Below, one piece after another: positions 1 through 8,598 of a stretch of DNA of 64,000 bases (position 1 is its first letter; each line of letters opens with the position of its first letter). The position numbers were made by a program, and so were the translations under genes. This DNA comes from Chelativorans sp. AA-79 (lineage in GTDB: Bacteria; Pseudomonadota; Alphaproteobacteria; Rhizobiales; Rhizobiaceae). The notes beneath the pieces were generated by a model that saw nothing but the letters and a program-made list of their open reading frames with translations, did no database searches and was not told the origin of the DNA. Where the stretch lies: contig NZ_CP120361.1 in NCBI RefSeq assembly GCF_029457495.1, positions 3,674,001 through 3,738,000 of the forward strand, written 5' to 3'.

Positions 1-390
1 CCGATACGCAAAATCGATGCCTTCCTGACCGGGGACATTCTGCACGCCCGGCGTATGTGCGGAGAGGATTTGAACATTGATCCCCGCCACGTCCATTGCA
101 CCGATGCGGCCAGGGCCGAGTTCGGCAAGACCGGTTTCCTCGAGGTACTCTACATGTTCATCGTTAATCGCGTTCAGCGCTATCAGTTCGTCGGTGGTAT
201 AGGTCTCTTCCGTGGCGATGAATGGCAGGTCCTGGTCTCGCAACGCGATGACCGAAGGCTCTGCCGCGGCGGCGCGGGAGACAATGGCGGGCGCGGACAA
301 TCCGGCACCAACACCAAGCACGGCCGCGCCACCCAGAAAACTGCGGCGTCCCATTGCAAGGCTCTTTTGGGGTTTTTCGATCTGTTTCAC
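1..390 (-). CDS. Tat-exported amidohydrolase (TIM-barrel metal-dependent hydrolase), N-terminal part
   Basis: This gene runs off the left edge; about 130 N-terminal residues are visible, reading from a GTG at 390. The start gives a classic twin-arginine signal: a polar stretch, then GRRSFLGG, a hydrophobic run, and an Ala-rich cleavage region around residue 45. The mature part begins with FIATEETYTTDELIALN and continues into MDVAGINVQILSAHTPGVQN, the pattern at the start of amidohydrolase-2/ACMSD-type hydrolases or decarboxylases. The product is therefore probably a periplasmic metal-dependent hydrolase or decarboxylase. The metal ligands lie outside the window, so the substrate cannot be guessed. 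The Tat motif supports the GTG over the ATG 12 codons downstream, which would start directly before the arginines. Confidence 0.75.
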   Translation of the reverse strand, partial: MKQIEKPQKSLAMGRRSFLGGAAVLGVGAGLSAPAIVSRAAAAEPSVIALRDQDLPFIATEETYTTDELIALNAINDEHVEYLEETGLAELGPGRIGAMDVAGINVQILSAHTPGVQNVPGQEGIDFAYR

Positions 391-800
391 GTCAGTTTCT
401 GCTCCGATGTTTGCGTTGCGCAGTCTGGGTGCAGCTTTCGCTTGATAAAGACTTCATCTCAACCGCTAGAAGCCGAGATATAGCCTGCCGCATCCTGGAG
501 GCGTGGCGACACATCAATGGGCCTGCCTAGCTGCACTTTTTCCGATTTTGTCGTTGGGTTGGGTTTTCTCTTGTTGAGAGTTGTTTCGTCGCATGCGGGC
601 GGAGCGACCCGGATGCAGTATTGCCCCCACGGTACATCGACCGACGGCGTCGATGATCGCGGGCGACAAACACAACAGTGCTCACCACGACCTCGCACTG
701 CCCATCAGCCTATCTCTACCGTAAGCTGGAATCTGGTTTTGGGTTGCTCGTTTCCTTCACTTGCGCCTCATTGACGCAATACTATCACCGCTTTGCTGGA
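391..800. other. Intergenic region without a supportable gene
   Basis: This lies between the start of the amidohydrolase and the 3' end of the sensor kinase gene, both on the minus strand. The short open frames on both strands have compositions unlike the neighbouring proteins and no recognisable motif. The promoter of the amidohydrolase should lie near 391-470. I see no clear terminator hairpin after the kinase gene. Confidence 0.5.
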
Positions 801-2192
801 TCACTCAGCGTGGGCAAGCTCACCGGCCGACGAATTGAACGTGGCATCGCTTGCCACATCTCCCGCGGCGGGAAGTTCGATCTGTGCCAAAAGCCCATGC
901 GGCACCCTGTTCAGAAGTTCGAGCGTGCCGCCATGCGCCCGCACGATGTCGTCGACGATCGAAAGCCCGAGTCCGAACCCGGTGCGACTGGCCGGTGTCC
1001 GTGCGGTATCGGCTTTGAAAAAGGGCTCCAGCACAAGGGTCCGCAAGCTGCCGAGAAGGCCCGGGCCCTCATCAATGACGCTTATGCGCACGGCTCCATT
1101 TTCGGGGACTGACAATTCCACCATGGCATGGCCAGCGAACTTGGTGCTGTTTTCGACGAGATTGGTGACCGCGCGCGCCAGCGATCGCGGTTTGCAGCGA
1201 TAGGCGAAACGTTCCGGTCCGGTATAAGTCACGTTGAAGCCGATATCGGAAAAGTCAGAACACACGGTCGCCAACAGACTGGGAAGATCGGCATTCACCG
1301 GCTTCTCAGACGCCATATCCTTGCTGAGATAGGTCAGCGTATCGTTGATCATATCGCTCAAAGCGGAGATGTCCTTGAGCAGCGCCGCTTTGAGCTCCGG
1401 CTGCGTCGATCGCTCCACGCGCAGACGCAGACGGGTCAACGGTGTACGAAGATCATGGCTAATCGCGCGCAACATGCGCGTGCGATCATCGATCATGTGA
1501 CGGACCCGGCTACGCATGTCATTGAGGGACTTCGCCAATGTCCTGATTTCGGCCGCGCCACGTTCTTTGAAAGGCCTGTCCGGCCCGTCGTCGGGCTTCA
1601 ACGTTTCCGCAGCCTTCGCGAATTCAATAAGGGGAGCCGCAATCACCCGCGCCGCGTAGAGCGACAAGAGAGCCACCGGCAGGACTAGACCCATCAGTTC
1701 CAGCACGATGATCACTTCATGGTCGCTGATCCATGCATCGGGAGGAGGCGGCGCGGGCAAAAACGCCAAGGCCCGGTTCTCGTCGACCCCGACGACCAGC
1801 ACATCGCGAAGGCTTCCGGTTGCGGTCTCCGAACGAAAGGACGTCGTGAAGCCGACCGGTAGATTCTCCTGCACCGTGTGGCGGACATCCTCGGAGGAAA
1901 TGCCCGTTTCGCTTTGGGAAAGCTCCGCCACTGCAACTTCCTCCACCCGCAACCCCGTCCTTGCTGACGCATCGAGGATCGCCGCCTTCTGCCCGGGGGA
2001 AGTGGACGCGCGTACCAGATCGATGATCGACTCGATCTTCGATGCCGTCGCCCGGGCATAGGAGATGCTCTCCAGGTCTTCCCGCAGCAACCAATCGGAA
2101 ATCGCGCTCAGGATGACGAGGCAAATGATCGGGCCGATGGCCAGGGCCACGATCTGGCGACGAATCGATCCGCCCCTAAAGCGCTTGCTCAT
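801..2192 (-). CDS. HAMP-domain sensor histidine kinase (OmpR-type partner)
   Basis: A 463-residue inner-membrane sensor kinase. One membrane helix lies near residues 13-34 and a second near 159-181, enclosing a roughly 125-residue periplasmic sensing region with no recognised fold. A HAMP linker follows (about 182-235). The HisKA box is AISHDLRTPLTRLRLRVER, with the phosphorylated His at about 246; the N box (NLVENSTKFA, about 344) and DEGPG (about 374) form the ATP-binding domain. The start overlaps the response regulator stop in a TGATG junction, so the two are translationally coupled. The architecture resembles EnvZ-like kinases. The signal is unknown. Confidence 0.93.
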   Translation of the reverse strand: MSKRFRGGSIRRQIVALAIGPIICLVILSAISDWLLREDLESISYARATASKIESIIDLVRASTSPGQKAAILDASARTGLRVEEVAVAELSQSETGISSEDVRHTVQENLPVGFTTSFRSETATGSLRDVLVVGVDENRALAFLPAPPPPDAWISDHEVIIVLELMGLVLPVALLSLYAARVIAAPLIEFAKAAETLKPDDGPDRPFKERGAAEIRTLAKSLNDMRSRVRHMIDDRTRMLRAISHDLRTPLTRLRLRVERSTQPELKAALLKDISALSDMINDTLTYLSKDMASEKPVNADLPSLLATVCSDFSDIGFNVTYTGPERFAYRCKPRSLARAVTNLVENSTKFAGHAMVELSVPENGAVRISVIDEGPGLLGSLRTLVLEPFFKADTARTPASRTGFGLGLSIVDDIVRAHGGTLELLNRVPHGLLAQIELPAAGDVASDATFNSSAGELAHAE

Positions 2193-2929
2193 CAGCAGCC
2201 CTCGACTTTCGGGGTGAACATGTAGCCGCCCAAACGGACCGTCTTGATGAAGGACGGCTCGCGGACATTCTGCTCAATCTTCTGCCTGACGCGGCTGATG
2301 TGAACATCAATGCTGCGCTCGACCGAACCGGCAAGGCCGGCGTGGGTCAGCCGCAGAAGCTGCTCACGCGTCATGACCCGTCCCGGATTCTGGCAGAGTG
2401 CGAGAAGAATATCGAACTCGGCCGTGGTCATCGAGACGTGCACACCTTCCGGATTGATGAGTTGCCGCTGGATCGGATCGATCTGCCATCCCGCAAAGCG
2501 CATTGGGGTCTGTCGCAAGGACTGATCGGCTCCATAGGACGCGCGCCGCAACAGGCCTTTGATGCGCGCGATGAGTTCACGCGGATGAAACGGCTTGGTG
2601 ACGTAATCGTCCGCGCCGAGCTCGATACCGACAATGCGGTTAATTTCATCGCCGAGCGCCGTGAGCATGACGATCGGGATCGTCAATGATGCCCGCAGCC
2701 GGCGGCAGATGCTGAAGCCGTCTTCGCCAGGCAGCATGGCATCAAGCACAACCAGATCGAAGGATTGCTTTCTCATGGCGGCGTCCATGTTGGCGGCTGA
2801 GCCAACCGCAACAGCCTCCAGACCGTTCTCCCGCAACATCTCAACGACCATGGCGGCCATCTCCTCGTCGTCCTCGACGAGAAGAATACGGAACACGGTT
2901 TCCGGCGCGCCGCGATGGTGAACTGTCAT
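2192..2929 (-). CDS. OmpR/PhoB-family response regulator
   Basis: The receiver domain begins FRILLVEDDEEMAAMV; the phospho-acceptor Asp is in DLVVLDAMLPGEDG (about residue 63), and the conserved Lys is in DYVTKPFHPREL. A winged-helix domain occupies the C-terminal 100 residues (TTAEFDILLALCQNPGRVMTREQLL, then RSIDVHISRVRQKIE). It should phosphorylate-switch and act as a transcription factor for the kinase encoded directly downstream. I place the start at 2929, shortly before the first receiver strand. An in-frame ATG at 2980 would add 17 residues but has no visible ribosome site. The target genes are not apparent from the sequence. Confidence 0.93.
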   Translation of the reverse strand: MTVHHRGAPETVFRILLVEDDEEMAAMVVEMLRENGLEAVAVGSAANMDAAMRKQSFDLVVLDAMLPGEDGFSICRRLRASLTIPIVMLTALGDEINRIVGIELGADDYVTKPFHPRELIARIKGLLRRASYGADQSLRQTPMRFAGWQIDPIQRQLINPEGVHVSMTTAEFDILLALCQNPGRVMTREQLLRLTHAGLAGSVERSIDVHISRVRQKIEQNVREPSFIKTVRLGGYMFTPKVEGC

Positions 2930-3454
2930 GTGTTTTCTCTGCAAAGCGTGATCGGCGATGGCTGGGATCTCGTGCTTCATTGTCGCAGAAACACACCCGA
3001 AGTTACAGGTGCAAGTTGTTTAGTTATGTTAAGAAGATAAAAGACGCGAGAAATGCCGAACAAGCGCCAGATTTAATGCAATCCTTCTTGATCAAAGTTT
3101 TATGTGTGATTTCCACGATAACCCAAGTTCATCTGACTTTTTTATAGAATATTCCATCCTAATATGTGATGATTTAATTTTATTGTTCTTGGTTTTTTCA
3201 TTCGAATTTAGCAGAAAGTGATAAAATCCGCCCGCATGCAACCGCTCCAACTGCGGCCAATGTACAATTCCCTACACCCGTAGATTTCTTGCGCGGGTTA
3301 AACCCGATCGGAAACCAAGGTCGACATCTGCCGTGCCACCAGCACCGAGGTTCGGAAACAAAAACTTCACTGAACGCCTCGGTTTTGTCGCGGTTTTGAC
3401 ATCGCAAAGCTCTTCGCTGTCTTCATCTAGGGCGAATCACGCCCGGAGGCACTC
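2930..3454. other. AT-rich intergenic region
   Basis: A stretch distinctly richer in A+T than the rest of the window, particularly 3000-3200, between the response regulator (minus strand) and a small plus-strand gene. It should carry the divergent promoters of both. No gene, tRNA or clear hairpin was seen. The one open frame on the minus strand (3198-3407) has a Cys/Trp/Arg-rich composition typical of noncoding sequence. Confidence 0.55.
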
Positions 3455-3709
3455 ATGGTCCATGATGAAATAACGATAGCCGACATCCTGGACGACCCGC
3501 TCATCTTACAATTGATGCAAGCTGACGGAGTATCTGTTGGACAGATGGAGAGGCTGCTTCTGGAAGCAGCCCAGGCACAAGGGATCTGTAACGGGCACCC
3601 GATTAAGGTTGGCAAGATCCCCACCGCCGACGGGTCCGGAAACCCGCGTCGGCACGTCTATGCATTTCCCGATGGCCAATTGCCCCTCTGGAATCCTGAC
3701 AAGACATAG
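3455..3709 (+). CDS. Small hypothetical protein, 84 aa
   Basis: The ATG at 3455 has a good ribosome site (GGAGG, about 6 bases upstream), and the product is soluble and acidic, with regular amphipathic segments: DEITIADILDDPLILQLMQADGV, then SVGQMERLLLEAAQAQG, then a Pro/Gly-rich tail ending PLWNPDKT. The helical N-terminal half suggests a small regulatory or protein-binding factor. I do not recognise the family. It stands alone, divergent from the two-component genes, and is followed by GC hairpins before the glycosyltransferase gene. Confidence 0.6.
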   Translation: MVHDEITIADILDDPLILQLMQADGVSVGQMERLLLEAAQAQGICNGHPIKVGKIPTADGSGNPRRHVYAFPDGQLPLWNPDKT

Positions 3710-3775
3710 ACGTCAATCAATCCGCGATTGGCTCAAAATCGCACCTCCCGGACAGTCGCGAAATAACCGTCGGCA

Positions 3776-3829
3776 CCCGCGAGCATTGGCTCGCGGGAAA
3801 GCGGCCTGCGTGGCCGGGATCCATCCCGG
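3776..3829 (+). other. Two tandem GC-rich hairpins upstream of the glycosyltransferase gene
   Basis: The first hairpin has arms CCCGCGAGC and GCTCGCGGG (3776-3784 and 3789-3797) around a 4-base loop. The second has arms CCGGGAT and ATCCCGG (3814-3820 and 3823-3829) around 2 bases. Neither is followed by a run of T, so they are not standard intrinsic terminators. They lie in the 250-base gap between the 84-aa gene and the glycosyltransferase gene and could act as an mRNA-end structure or a leader element. Confidence 0.6.
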
Positions 3830-3959
3830 TCCGGGCGCAACAAATCCAAGCAAAGCTCAACAAGACTTAACACCGTCCGGTCGGGAAGCCGGCTAGGTCT
3901 AGGCGGCAGCGCGGCCCGATCACCGATCGCGCGCCGGCCAATTCCACCTGGAGTCTTGT

Positions 3960-6566
3960 ATGAATTCTCATCCGAGACCGTCGCCTGACGTTCATACCCG
4001 CCAGTCGTCCGTCTCAATCATCGTCCCCACGTTGAACGAGGCGGAGAACATCGACCGGACCTTGCGCGCCATCATCGAGAATATCGGCGGGCGCTTTGAT
4101 TTTGAAATCATCGTCACAGATGGAGGGTCGACCGATGGTACGCGCGAAAGGGTGGCCTGCTGGGAGAAGGATCGACCCGTTCGCCTACTTGGAAACATTG
4201 GCGGCGGCGGGTTGGCCAAAGATGTCCGTGCCGCGGCGTTGAGCGCCAGATTTCCGATTGTCGTTGTGCTCGATGCGGATGGAAGCCATCCGGCTTCAGC
4301 GATTACTTCCCTCGTGGACGCCGTAGCTTCAGGCGAATACGACATAGCGATCGGCAGCCGGTATGTTGCCGGTGGTGCAACGGTCGACTGGCCCTTCCCG
4401 CGCCAGGCGCTTTCGCGCCTCGGCGCAGCGCTCGCGGCGCCCTTTACCGATATCCAGGATCCGCTGTCGGGCTTTTTCGCGATACGACGAACATGTCTCC
4501 TGGCTGCGGGCGCGGATGCGGAAGGATTCAAGATCGGACTGGAGGCGATAGTCGCCGGCGGCGACGGCATCAGGGTATGCGAGGTGCCGATTTCATTTTC
4601 CGACAGGGTTCATGGAACGTCGAAAATAGGCGCCAGTCAGACGATCGCCTACATCAACCAACTGCTGCGGTTTTCCAGGGGCACCACCTCAGCGGTCGCC
4701 ATGCATCGCTTTGCGCTGGTCGGCATGGCCGGGTTCCTCATGGACTTTCTTGTGGTCGCGGTTCTGCAGTCTCTCGGCACCAGCATCGCCATCGCTCATG
4801 TCTCCGGCTTCTGCATCTCGGCGGCGTTCAATTATCTTGGTCACATGAAATGGTCGTTCCAGGATCGTCCGCGGGAGAAATCGCAGTTCGCGCGGTTCAT
4901 TCTCGTGTCGGCCATGGCCATTGCCTTGCGCGGCGGCTTCATCGCGGCGGCGACCGATCTCGGTCTTCCCTTCTTCGCCGTGGTGATTGCGGGCATCGCG
5001 GGCGGCGGGGTCGTCAGCTACATCGGCAACGAGTTCTATGTATTCAGGAATGACCGGTTCCTGTCTTCAGCGGCCCGATGGAGACTGGCGGCTTTCGCCA
5101 TAGCCGTCTACGCCGTGGCCCTGAGGATCGTCTATCAGGGCAGCATAGACCTGATCCCTCAGGAGGCTTACTACTGGAACTACGCCCAGCATCCCGCATT
5201 GGGTTACCTCGATCATCCGCCGATGGTGGCGTGGCTGATATGGCTGGGAACGTCCGTTTTCGGCGATTCCGAATTCGGCGTTCGCATCGTGGCAACCTTC
5301 ACCTGGCTGACGACCGCCTATTTCATGTTTCGGCTTACGAAGAATCTCTTCGGACAGACTGCCGCGTTTCTGGCTCTGATGCTGCTGTCGGTTTTCCCGT
5401 TCTATTTCCTCATCGGGATCCTGACCACGCCTGATGCACCGCTTACGGCCGCCTGGGCGGGAGCATTGTATTTCCTGGAGCGTGCGTTGCGGGCGAAAGA
5501 TGCCAAGGCCTGGCTTGGCGCCGGACTCTGCGTGGGCCTTGGCATGCTGTCGAAATACACGATTGCATTGCTGGGCCCTGCGACGCTGGTCTATCTGCTC
5601 GTCCATCCGCAGTCTCGACGGTGGCTCCTCACAATATGGCCTTACCTCTGCGCGGGCGTGGTGGCGGTCTTGTTTACCCCGGTGATTGCATGGAACGCGA
5701 ACCACGACTGGGCTTCCTTTCACTTTCAGGGAAGCAGGCGATGGTTCCAGGACGACCTTGAATTTTCGATGCCTACCCTGGTGCTGTTCATGGCGGCGCT
5801 GCTGGGCCCGATCGGGATCTCCCTTGCCGGACATGCAGGCAGCCGGATGGTCCGGCTCCCGGCGAGGACTTTTCTGCGGGAAGCCGGCATGTTCGTCATC
5901 GTCTTCACACTGGCGCCGCTTTCGGTTTTCGTCTTCTACAGCCTGTTCCACTCAGTCAAGCTCAACTGGACTGGGCCGGTCTGGTTGGCATTGGTGCCTG
6001 CCATGGCCAATGTGGTTGCCAAAGCAATAAAGAAGGGCGACAAACCCCGTTTCATGGCTTCCCTGCAGATCACCACGGCGGTCAGCATTGTGGCGTTCAC
6101 GCTACTGTTTCACTACGTCGCTCTGGGCCTGCCCTTGATCGGCCATACCGGCAAGCTGCGCGGCTTGCCAGTGGCCTGGGAAGAATTTGGCGCGGAGGCG
6201 GAGCGGATCAAGGCGAGCGTGGAAGCCGAAACCGGTCAACCGCCGCTGCTTGTCGGCATGGACACTTACAACATCGCGAGCGAGCTCGGCTTTTACAGCA
6301 CAGGGCCGGCCGCGTTGGAAAACGTTACAAGTCAGAACCTTTTCGGCCGCAACGGCCTCATGTTCGACACCTGGTTTTCCAACCGCTCCTCCGACGGACG
6401 CGACGTAATCATGGTCAGCGTCAAGGAAGCCGGCGTTTCCGATGACGGATTGTCCGCATGGTTTGAGACCATCGGCCCGGTCGAGCGGCAGGCGGTGCGA
6501 AAGAACGGCGCCGTGGTGGGACGTTTCTTTTACAGGATCGGCTACGGATTCCGGCACCCCGATTGA
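3960..6566 (+). CDS. Three-domain fusion: GT2 glycosyltransferase, GtrA membrane domain, PMT/ArnT-type glycosyltransferase
   Basis: An 868-residue protein with a ribosome site (GGAG) 8 bases before the ATG. Residues about 15-235 form a family 2 glycosyltransferase like dolichol-/undecaprenyl-phosphate sugar synthases (SVSIIVPTLNEAENI, VLDADGSHP, DPLSGFFAIRR). Residues about 248-365 are a GtrA-like four-helix membrane domain. The rest is a polytopic GT39/GT83-type domain with the acidic periplasmic motif QEAYYWNY at about 401 and LDHPPMVAWLIW just after. The family logic is that the first domain charges a polyprenyl phosphate with sugar, the middle domain helps flip it, and the last transfers it to an acceptor such as lipid A or an envelope glycan. 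The acceptor is unknown. Confidence 0.88.
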   Translation: MNSHPRPSPDVHTRQSSVSIIVPTLNEAENIDRTLRAIIENIGGRFDFEIIVTDGGSTDGTRERVACWEKDRPVRLLGNIGGGGLAKDVRAAALSARFPIVVVLDADGSHPASAITSLVDAVASGEYDIAIGSRYVAGGATVDWPFPRQALSRLGAALAAPFTDIQDPLSGFFAIRRTCLLAAGADAEGFKIGLEAIVAGGDGIRVCEVPISFSDRVHGTSKIGASQTIAYINQLLRFSRGTTSAVAMHRFALVGMAGFLMDFLVVAVLQSLGTSIAIAHVSGFCISAAFNYLGHMKWSFQDRPREKSQFARFILVSAMAIALRGGFIAAATDLGLPFFAVVIAGIAGGGVVSYIGNEFYVFRNDRFLSSAARWRLAAFAIAVYAVALRIVYQGSIDLIPQEAYYWNYAQHPALGYLDHPPMVAWLIWLGTSVFGDSEFGVRIVATFTWLTTAYFMFRLTKNLFGQTAAFLALMLLSVFPFYFLIGILTTPDAPLTAAWAGALYFLERALRAKDAKAWLGAGLCVGLGMLSKYTIALLGPATLVYLLVHPQSRRWLLTIWPYLCAGVVAVLFTPVIAWNANHDWASFHFQGSRRWFQDDLEFSMPTLVLFMAALLGPIGISLAGHAGSRMVRLPARTFLREAGMFVIVFTLAPLSVFVFYSLFHSVKLNWTGPVWLALVPAMANVVAKAIKKGDKPRFMASLQITTAVSIVAFTLLFHYVALGLPLIGHTGKLRGLPVAWEEFGAEAERIKASVEAETGQPPLLVGMDTYNIASELGFYSTGPAALENVTSQNLFGRNGLMFDTWFSNRSSDGRDVIMVSVKEAGVSDDGLSAWFETIGPVERQAVRKNGAVVGRFFYRIGYGFRHPD

Positions 6567-6590
6567 CGCCCGCTCCCGTCTCCGGGCCGA

Positions 6591-7346
6591 CTACCAAGGG
6601 TAGGTTTCCTTGACCGAACCGGTGAAGGTACCGGTTGGGTCTTCGCTGCTGAGGGCGACACGAACGGCTTCGGCAGCCCCTTGCTGGACGGTCTCGGTGC
6701 CTTCGTAATTGTTGAGCGCGGTGCTGGTGAAACCTGGGGTCACCGCATTGACCTTTATGCCTTCGGATTCGAGATCGATGGCAAATGCCAAGGTAATGGC
6801 GTTGAGCGCGGTTTTGGAGGCGCCATAGCCCGGATTAAATGTCGCCCGATAGGGATTGGGCGTGGAATTGATGGTGAGCGAGCCGAGGGCGCTTGAGACG
6901 TTGACGATGCGTGCGGCTTCCGATTTGCGCAGCAGGGGAACGAAGGCCTGGGTGACGGCGAGGACGCCGAAGACATTGGTTTCCCATATGGTGCGCACTT
7001 CATCGAGCGAAATCAGCGTCGCGCGCGAGCGCTGGATGTAGTCGTGCATGGTCTCGCTTTCCTGACTATTGGCGCGGGAAATGGCAGCATTGTTGATGAG
7101 GATGTCGAGGCGGCCGAACTGCTGTTCGACTTGTGCGAACGCGGCATCGATCGAAGCCTTGTCGGTCACGTCGAGTTGGATGGGCTGAACATCTCCGTCG
7201 ATGGTTTGAGCTGCGGCCTTGCCGCGTTCGAGGTTGCGCGAGGCGAGCAGCACGGTGAGGCCGCTGGCGGCGAGGTCGGTTGCGATCTGGAGCCCGATGC
7301 CTTGATTGGCGCCGGTGACGAGGGCGATGCGGGAGTTTGAGGTCAT
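6591..7346 (-). CDS. Short-chain dehydrogenase/reductase (SDR)
   Basis: A 251-residue classical SDR: nucleotide-binding TGANQGIGLQIA near the N-terminus, NNAAIS (NNAG-like) near residue 88, catalytic Ser in NVSSALGSL, and YGASKTAL carrying the Tyr-x3-Lys pair. It should reduce a carbonyl or oxidise an alcohol with NADP(H). I start it at the ATG at 7346, preceded by AGGA; the upstream extension (from 7388) is not conserved-looking and would cover the operator. It is divergent from an AraC-type regulator, a common pairing in which the regulator controls the reductase. Confidence 0.92.
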   Translation of the reverse strand: MTSNSRIALVTGANQGIGLQIATDLAASGLTVLLASRNLERGKAAAQTIDGDVQPIQLDVTDKASIDAAFAQVEQQFGRLDILINNAAISRANSQESETMHDYIQRSRATLISLDEVRTIWETNVFGVLAVTQAFVPLLRKSEAARIVNVSSALGSLTINSTPNPYRATFNPGYGASKTALNAITLAFAIDLESEGIKVNAVTPGFTSTALNNYEGTETVQQGAAEAVRVALSSEDPTGTFTGSVKETYPW

Positions 7347-7395
7347 GATCTGATCCTGTTGCTGATTGGACCAACAGGACATGGCCATGGGCGTC

Positions 7396-7420
7396 TGGAC
7401 GTTCTATATTCAAACGTCCA
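7396..7420. promoter_or_regulatory. Inverted-repeat operator between the SDR and AraC genes
   Basis: Perfect 8-base arms TGGACGTT (7396-7403) and AACGTCCA (7413-7420) with a 9-base AT-rich spacer. It sits in the 97-base gap between the two divergent starts (7346 and 7444), where a regulator controlling both genes would bind. Confidence 0.65.
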
Positions 7421-7443
7421 AGAAAATTTCGTGCGAGTCCATA

Positions 7444-8391
7444 ATGGCCGATCCCCTAGCGCAGATTATCGGTTTACTGCACCCGGGCGCGCCGTTCTCC
7501 AAGTGCGTCACTGGCTCAGGACCGTGGCGAGTGCGGCGGACGCAGTCGCCCAATCCCTATTACGTCGCCGTGCTCAAGGGGAGCGTGCGTTATTGGGATC
7601 ACCAGAGCGGCGAGGTGATCGTCAATGCAGGCGACTTCATCCTCATCCCTTCGGCGCAGGACTTCATGATGTGGAGCGCTGTGCCCAGCAGCGACAAGGA
7701 CATGGTGACAGATCCGGTAATCCTGCCCGGAGGCGGATATCGCGTCGGCAGCGTCGATGGTCCGACCGATATGCGGGCGCTTGTCGGTTACTGTATCTTC
7801 CAGTCCGAGGATGCGGTCTTGCTATCCTCGCTGTTGCCCAAACTAGTGGTCGTGCGTGGCGAGCACCGCCTGGCCATGCTGATGCAGTTGCTGGGCGAGG
7901 AGGCTGTGGGGAATAAGCCGGGGCGGGAGGTCGTGTTGCAGCATCTCCTTGAAGTGCTGCTGATCGAGGCGTTGCGGACAACAGCCGAACCGGGCAACTC
8001 CCCGGGGTTGCTGCGCGGCCTGTCGGACGAGCGATTGGCAGTGGCAATTCGGGCCATGCATGCGGAGCCCGGGCGCGGCTGGACGGTGGCAGAACTGGCG
8101 CGTGAGGCGGCGGTGTCGAGATCGGGCTTCCACGACCGATTCCAGAGCGCAGTGGGAATGGCGCCGATGGAGTACCTGACAGCGTGGCGGCTGACTTTGG
8201 CCAAGGACTTCCTGCGTAAGCGGGAGCTGAGCGTGAGCGTAATTGCCCGGCAAGTCGGCTACAGCTCGGCCAGCGCCTTCAGCGTGGCCTTCGCGCGAAG
8301 CGTGGGTGTATCCCCGGTACGCTATGCGCGCGAGGCGGCTGCGGCATCCGCTGGCAGGGCGGCAGAGGAATTCGAAGGCGCCATCGCTTGA
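7444..8391 (+). CDS. AraC-family transcriptional regulator with cupin sensor domain
   Basis: A protein of about 315 residues. The N-terminal half is a cupin-type sensor (PFSKCVTGSGPWRVRR, then YYVAVLKGSVRYWDHQSGEVIVNAGDFILIP). The C-terminal 100 residues are two AraC helix-turn-helix motifs (WTVAELAREAAVSRSGFHDRFQ, then VSVIARQVGYSSASAFSVAFARSVG). I start at the ATG at 7444 because the sensor fold begins there (MADPLAQIIGLL) and longer in-frame extensions would run through the operator. It likely activates the divergent SDR gene in response to a small molecule. Confidence 0.9.
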   Translation: MADPLAQIIGLLHPGAPFSKCVTGSGPWRVRRTQSPNPYYVAVLKGSVRYWDHQSGEVIVNAGDFILIPSAQDFMMWSAVPSSDKDMVTDPVILPGGGYRVGSVDGPTDMRALVGYCIFQSEDAVLLSSLLPKLVVVRGEHRLAMLMQLLGEEAVGNKPGREVVLQHLLEVLLIEALRTTAEPGNSPGLLRGLSDERLAVAIRAMHAEPGRGWTVAELAREAAVSRSGFHDRFQSAVGMAPMEYLTAWRLTLAKDFLRKRELSVSVIARQVGYSSASAFSVAFARSVGVSPVRYAREAAAASAGRAAEEFEGAIA

Positions 8392-8598
8392 TGGGGCTCG
8401 CCGCGCGTGTCTCTTGAAAGAGGGAGCAATCTCGAAAGGGGGGCGCCGGCTTGTTGGGCGACTCTTTGCGTGTTCTCCAAGAAAATTTGAAGGCATAGAA
8501 CTTGAGTTGAATCTCTGCGGAAGTTCGACAGAGTCCGCACAAGAGCGTTCCCGTTCTGCATGTCTCTCAGTGGGGAAATTGGCTGCACAAAGTTCATT

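Noticed and set aside
2960..3454. CRISPR-like or tRNA content in the AT-rich gap
   Set aside because: No direct repeats of useful length or cloverleaf pattern could be found by eye.
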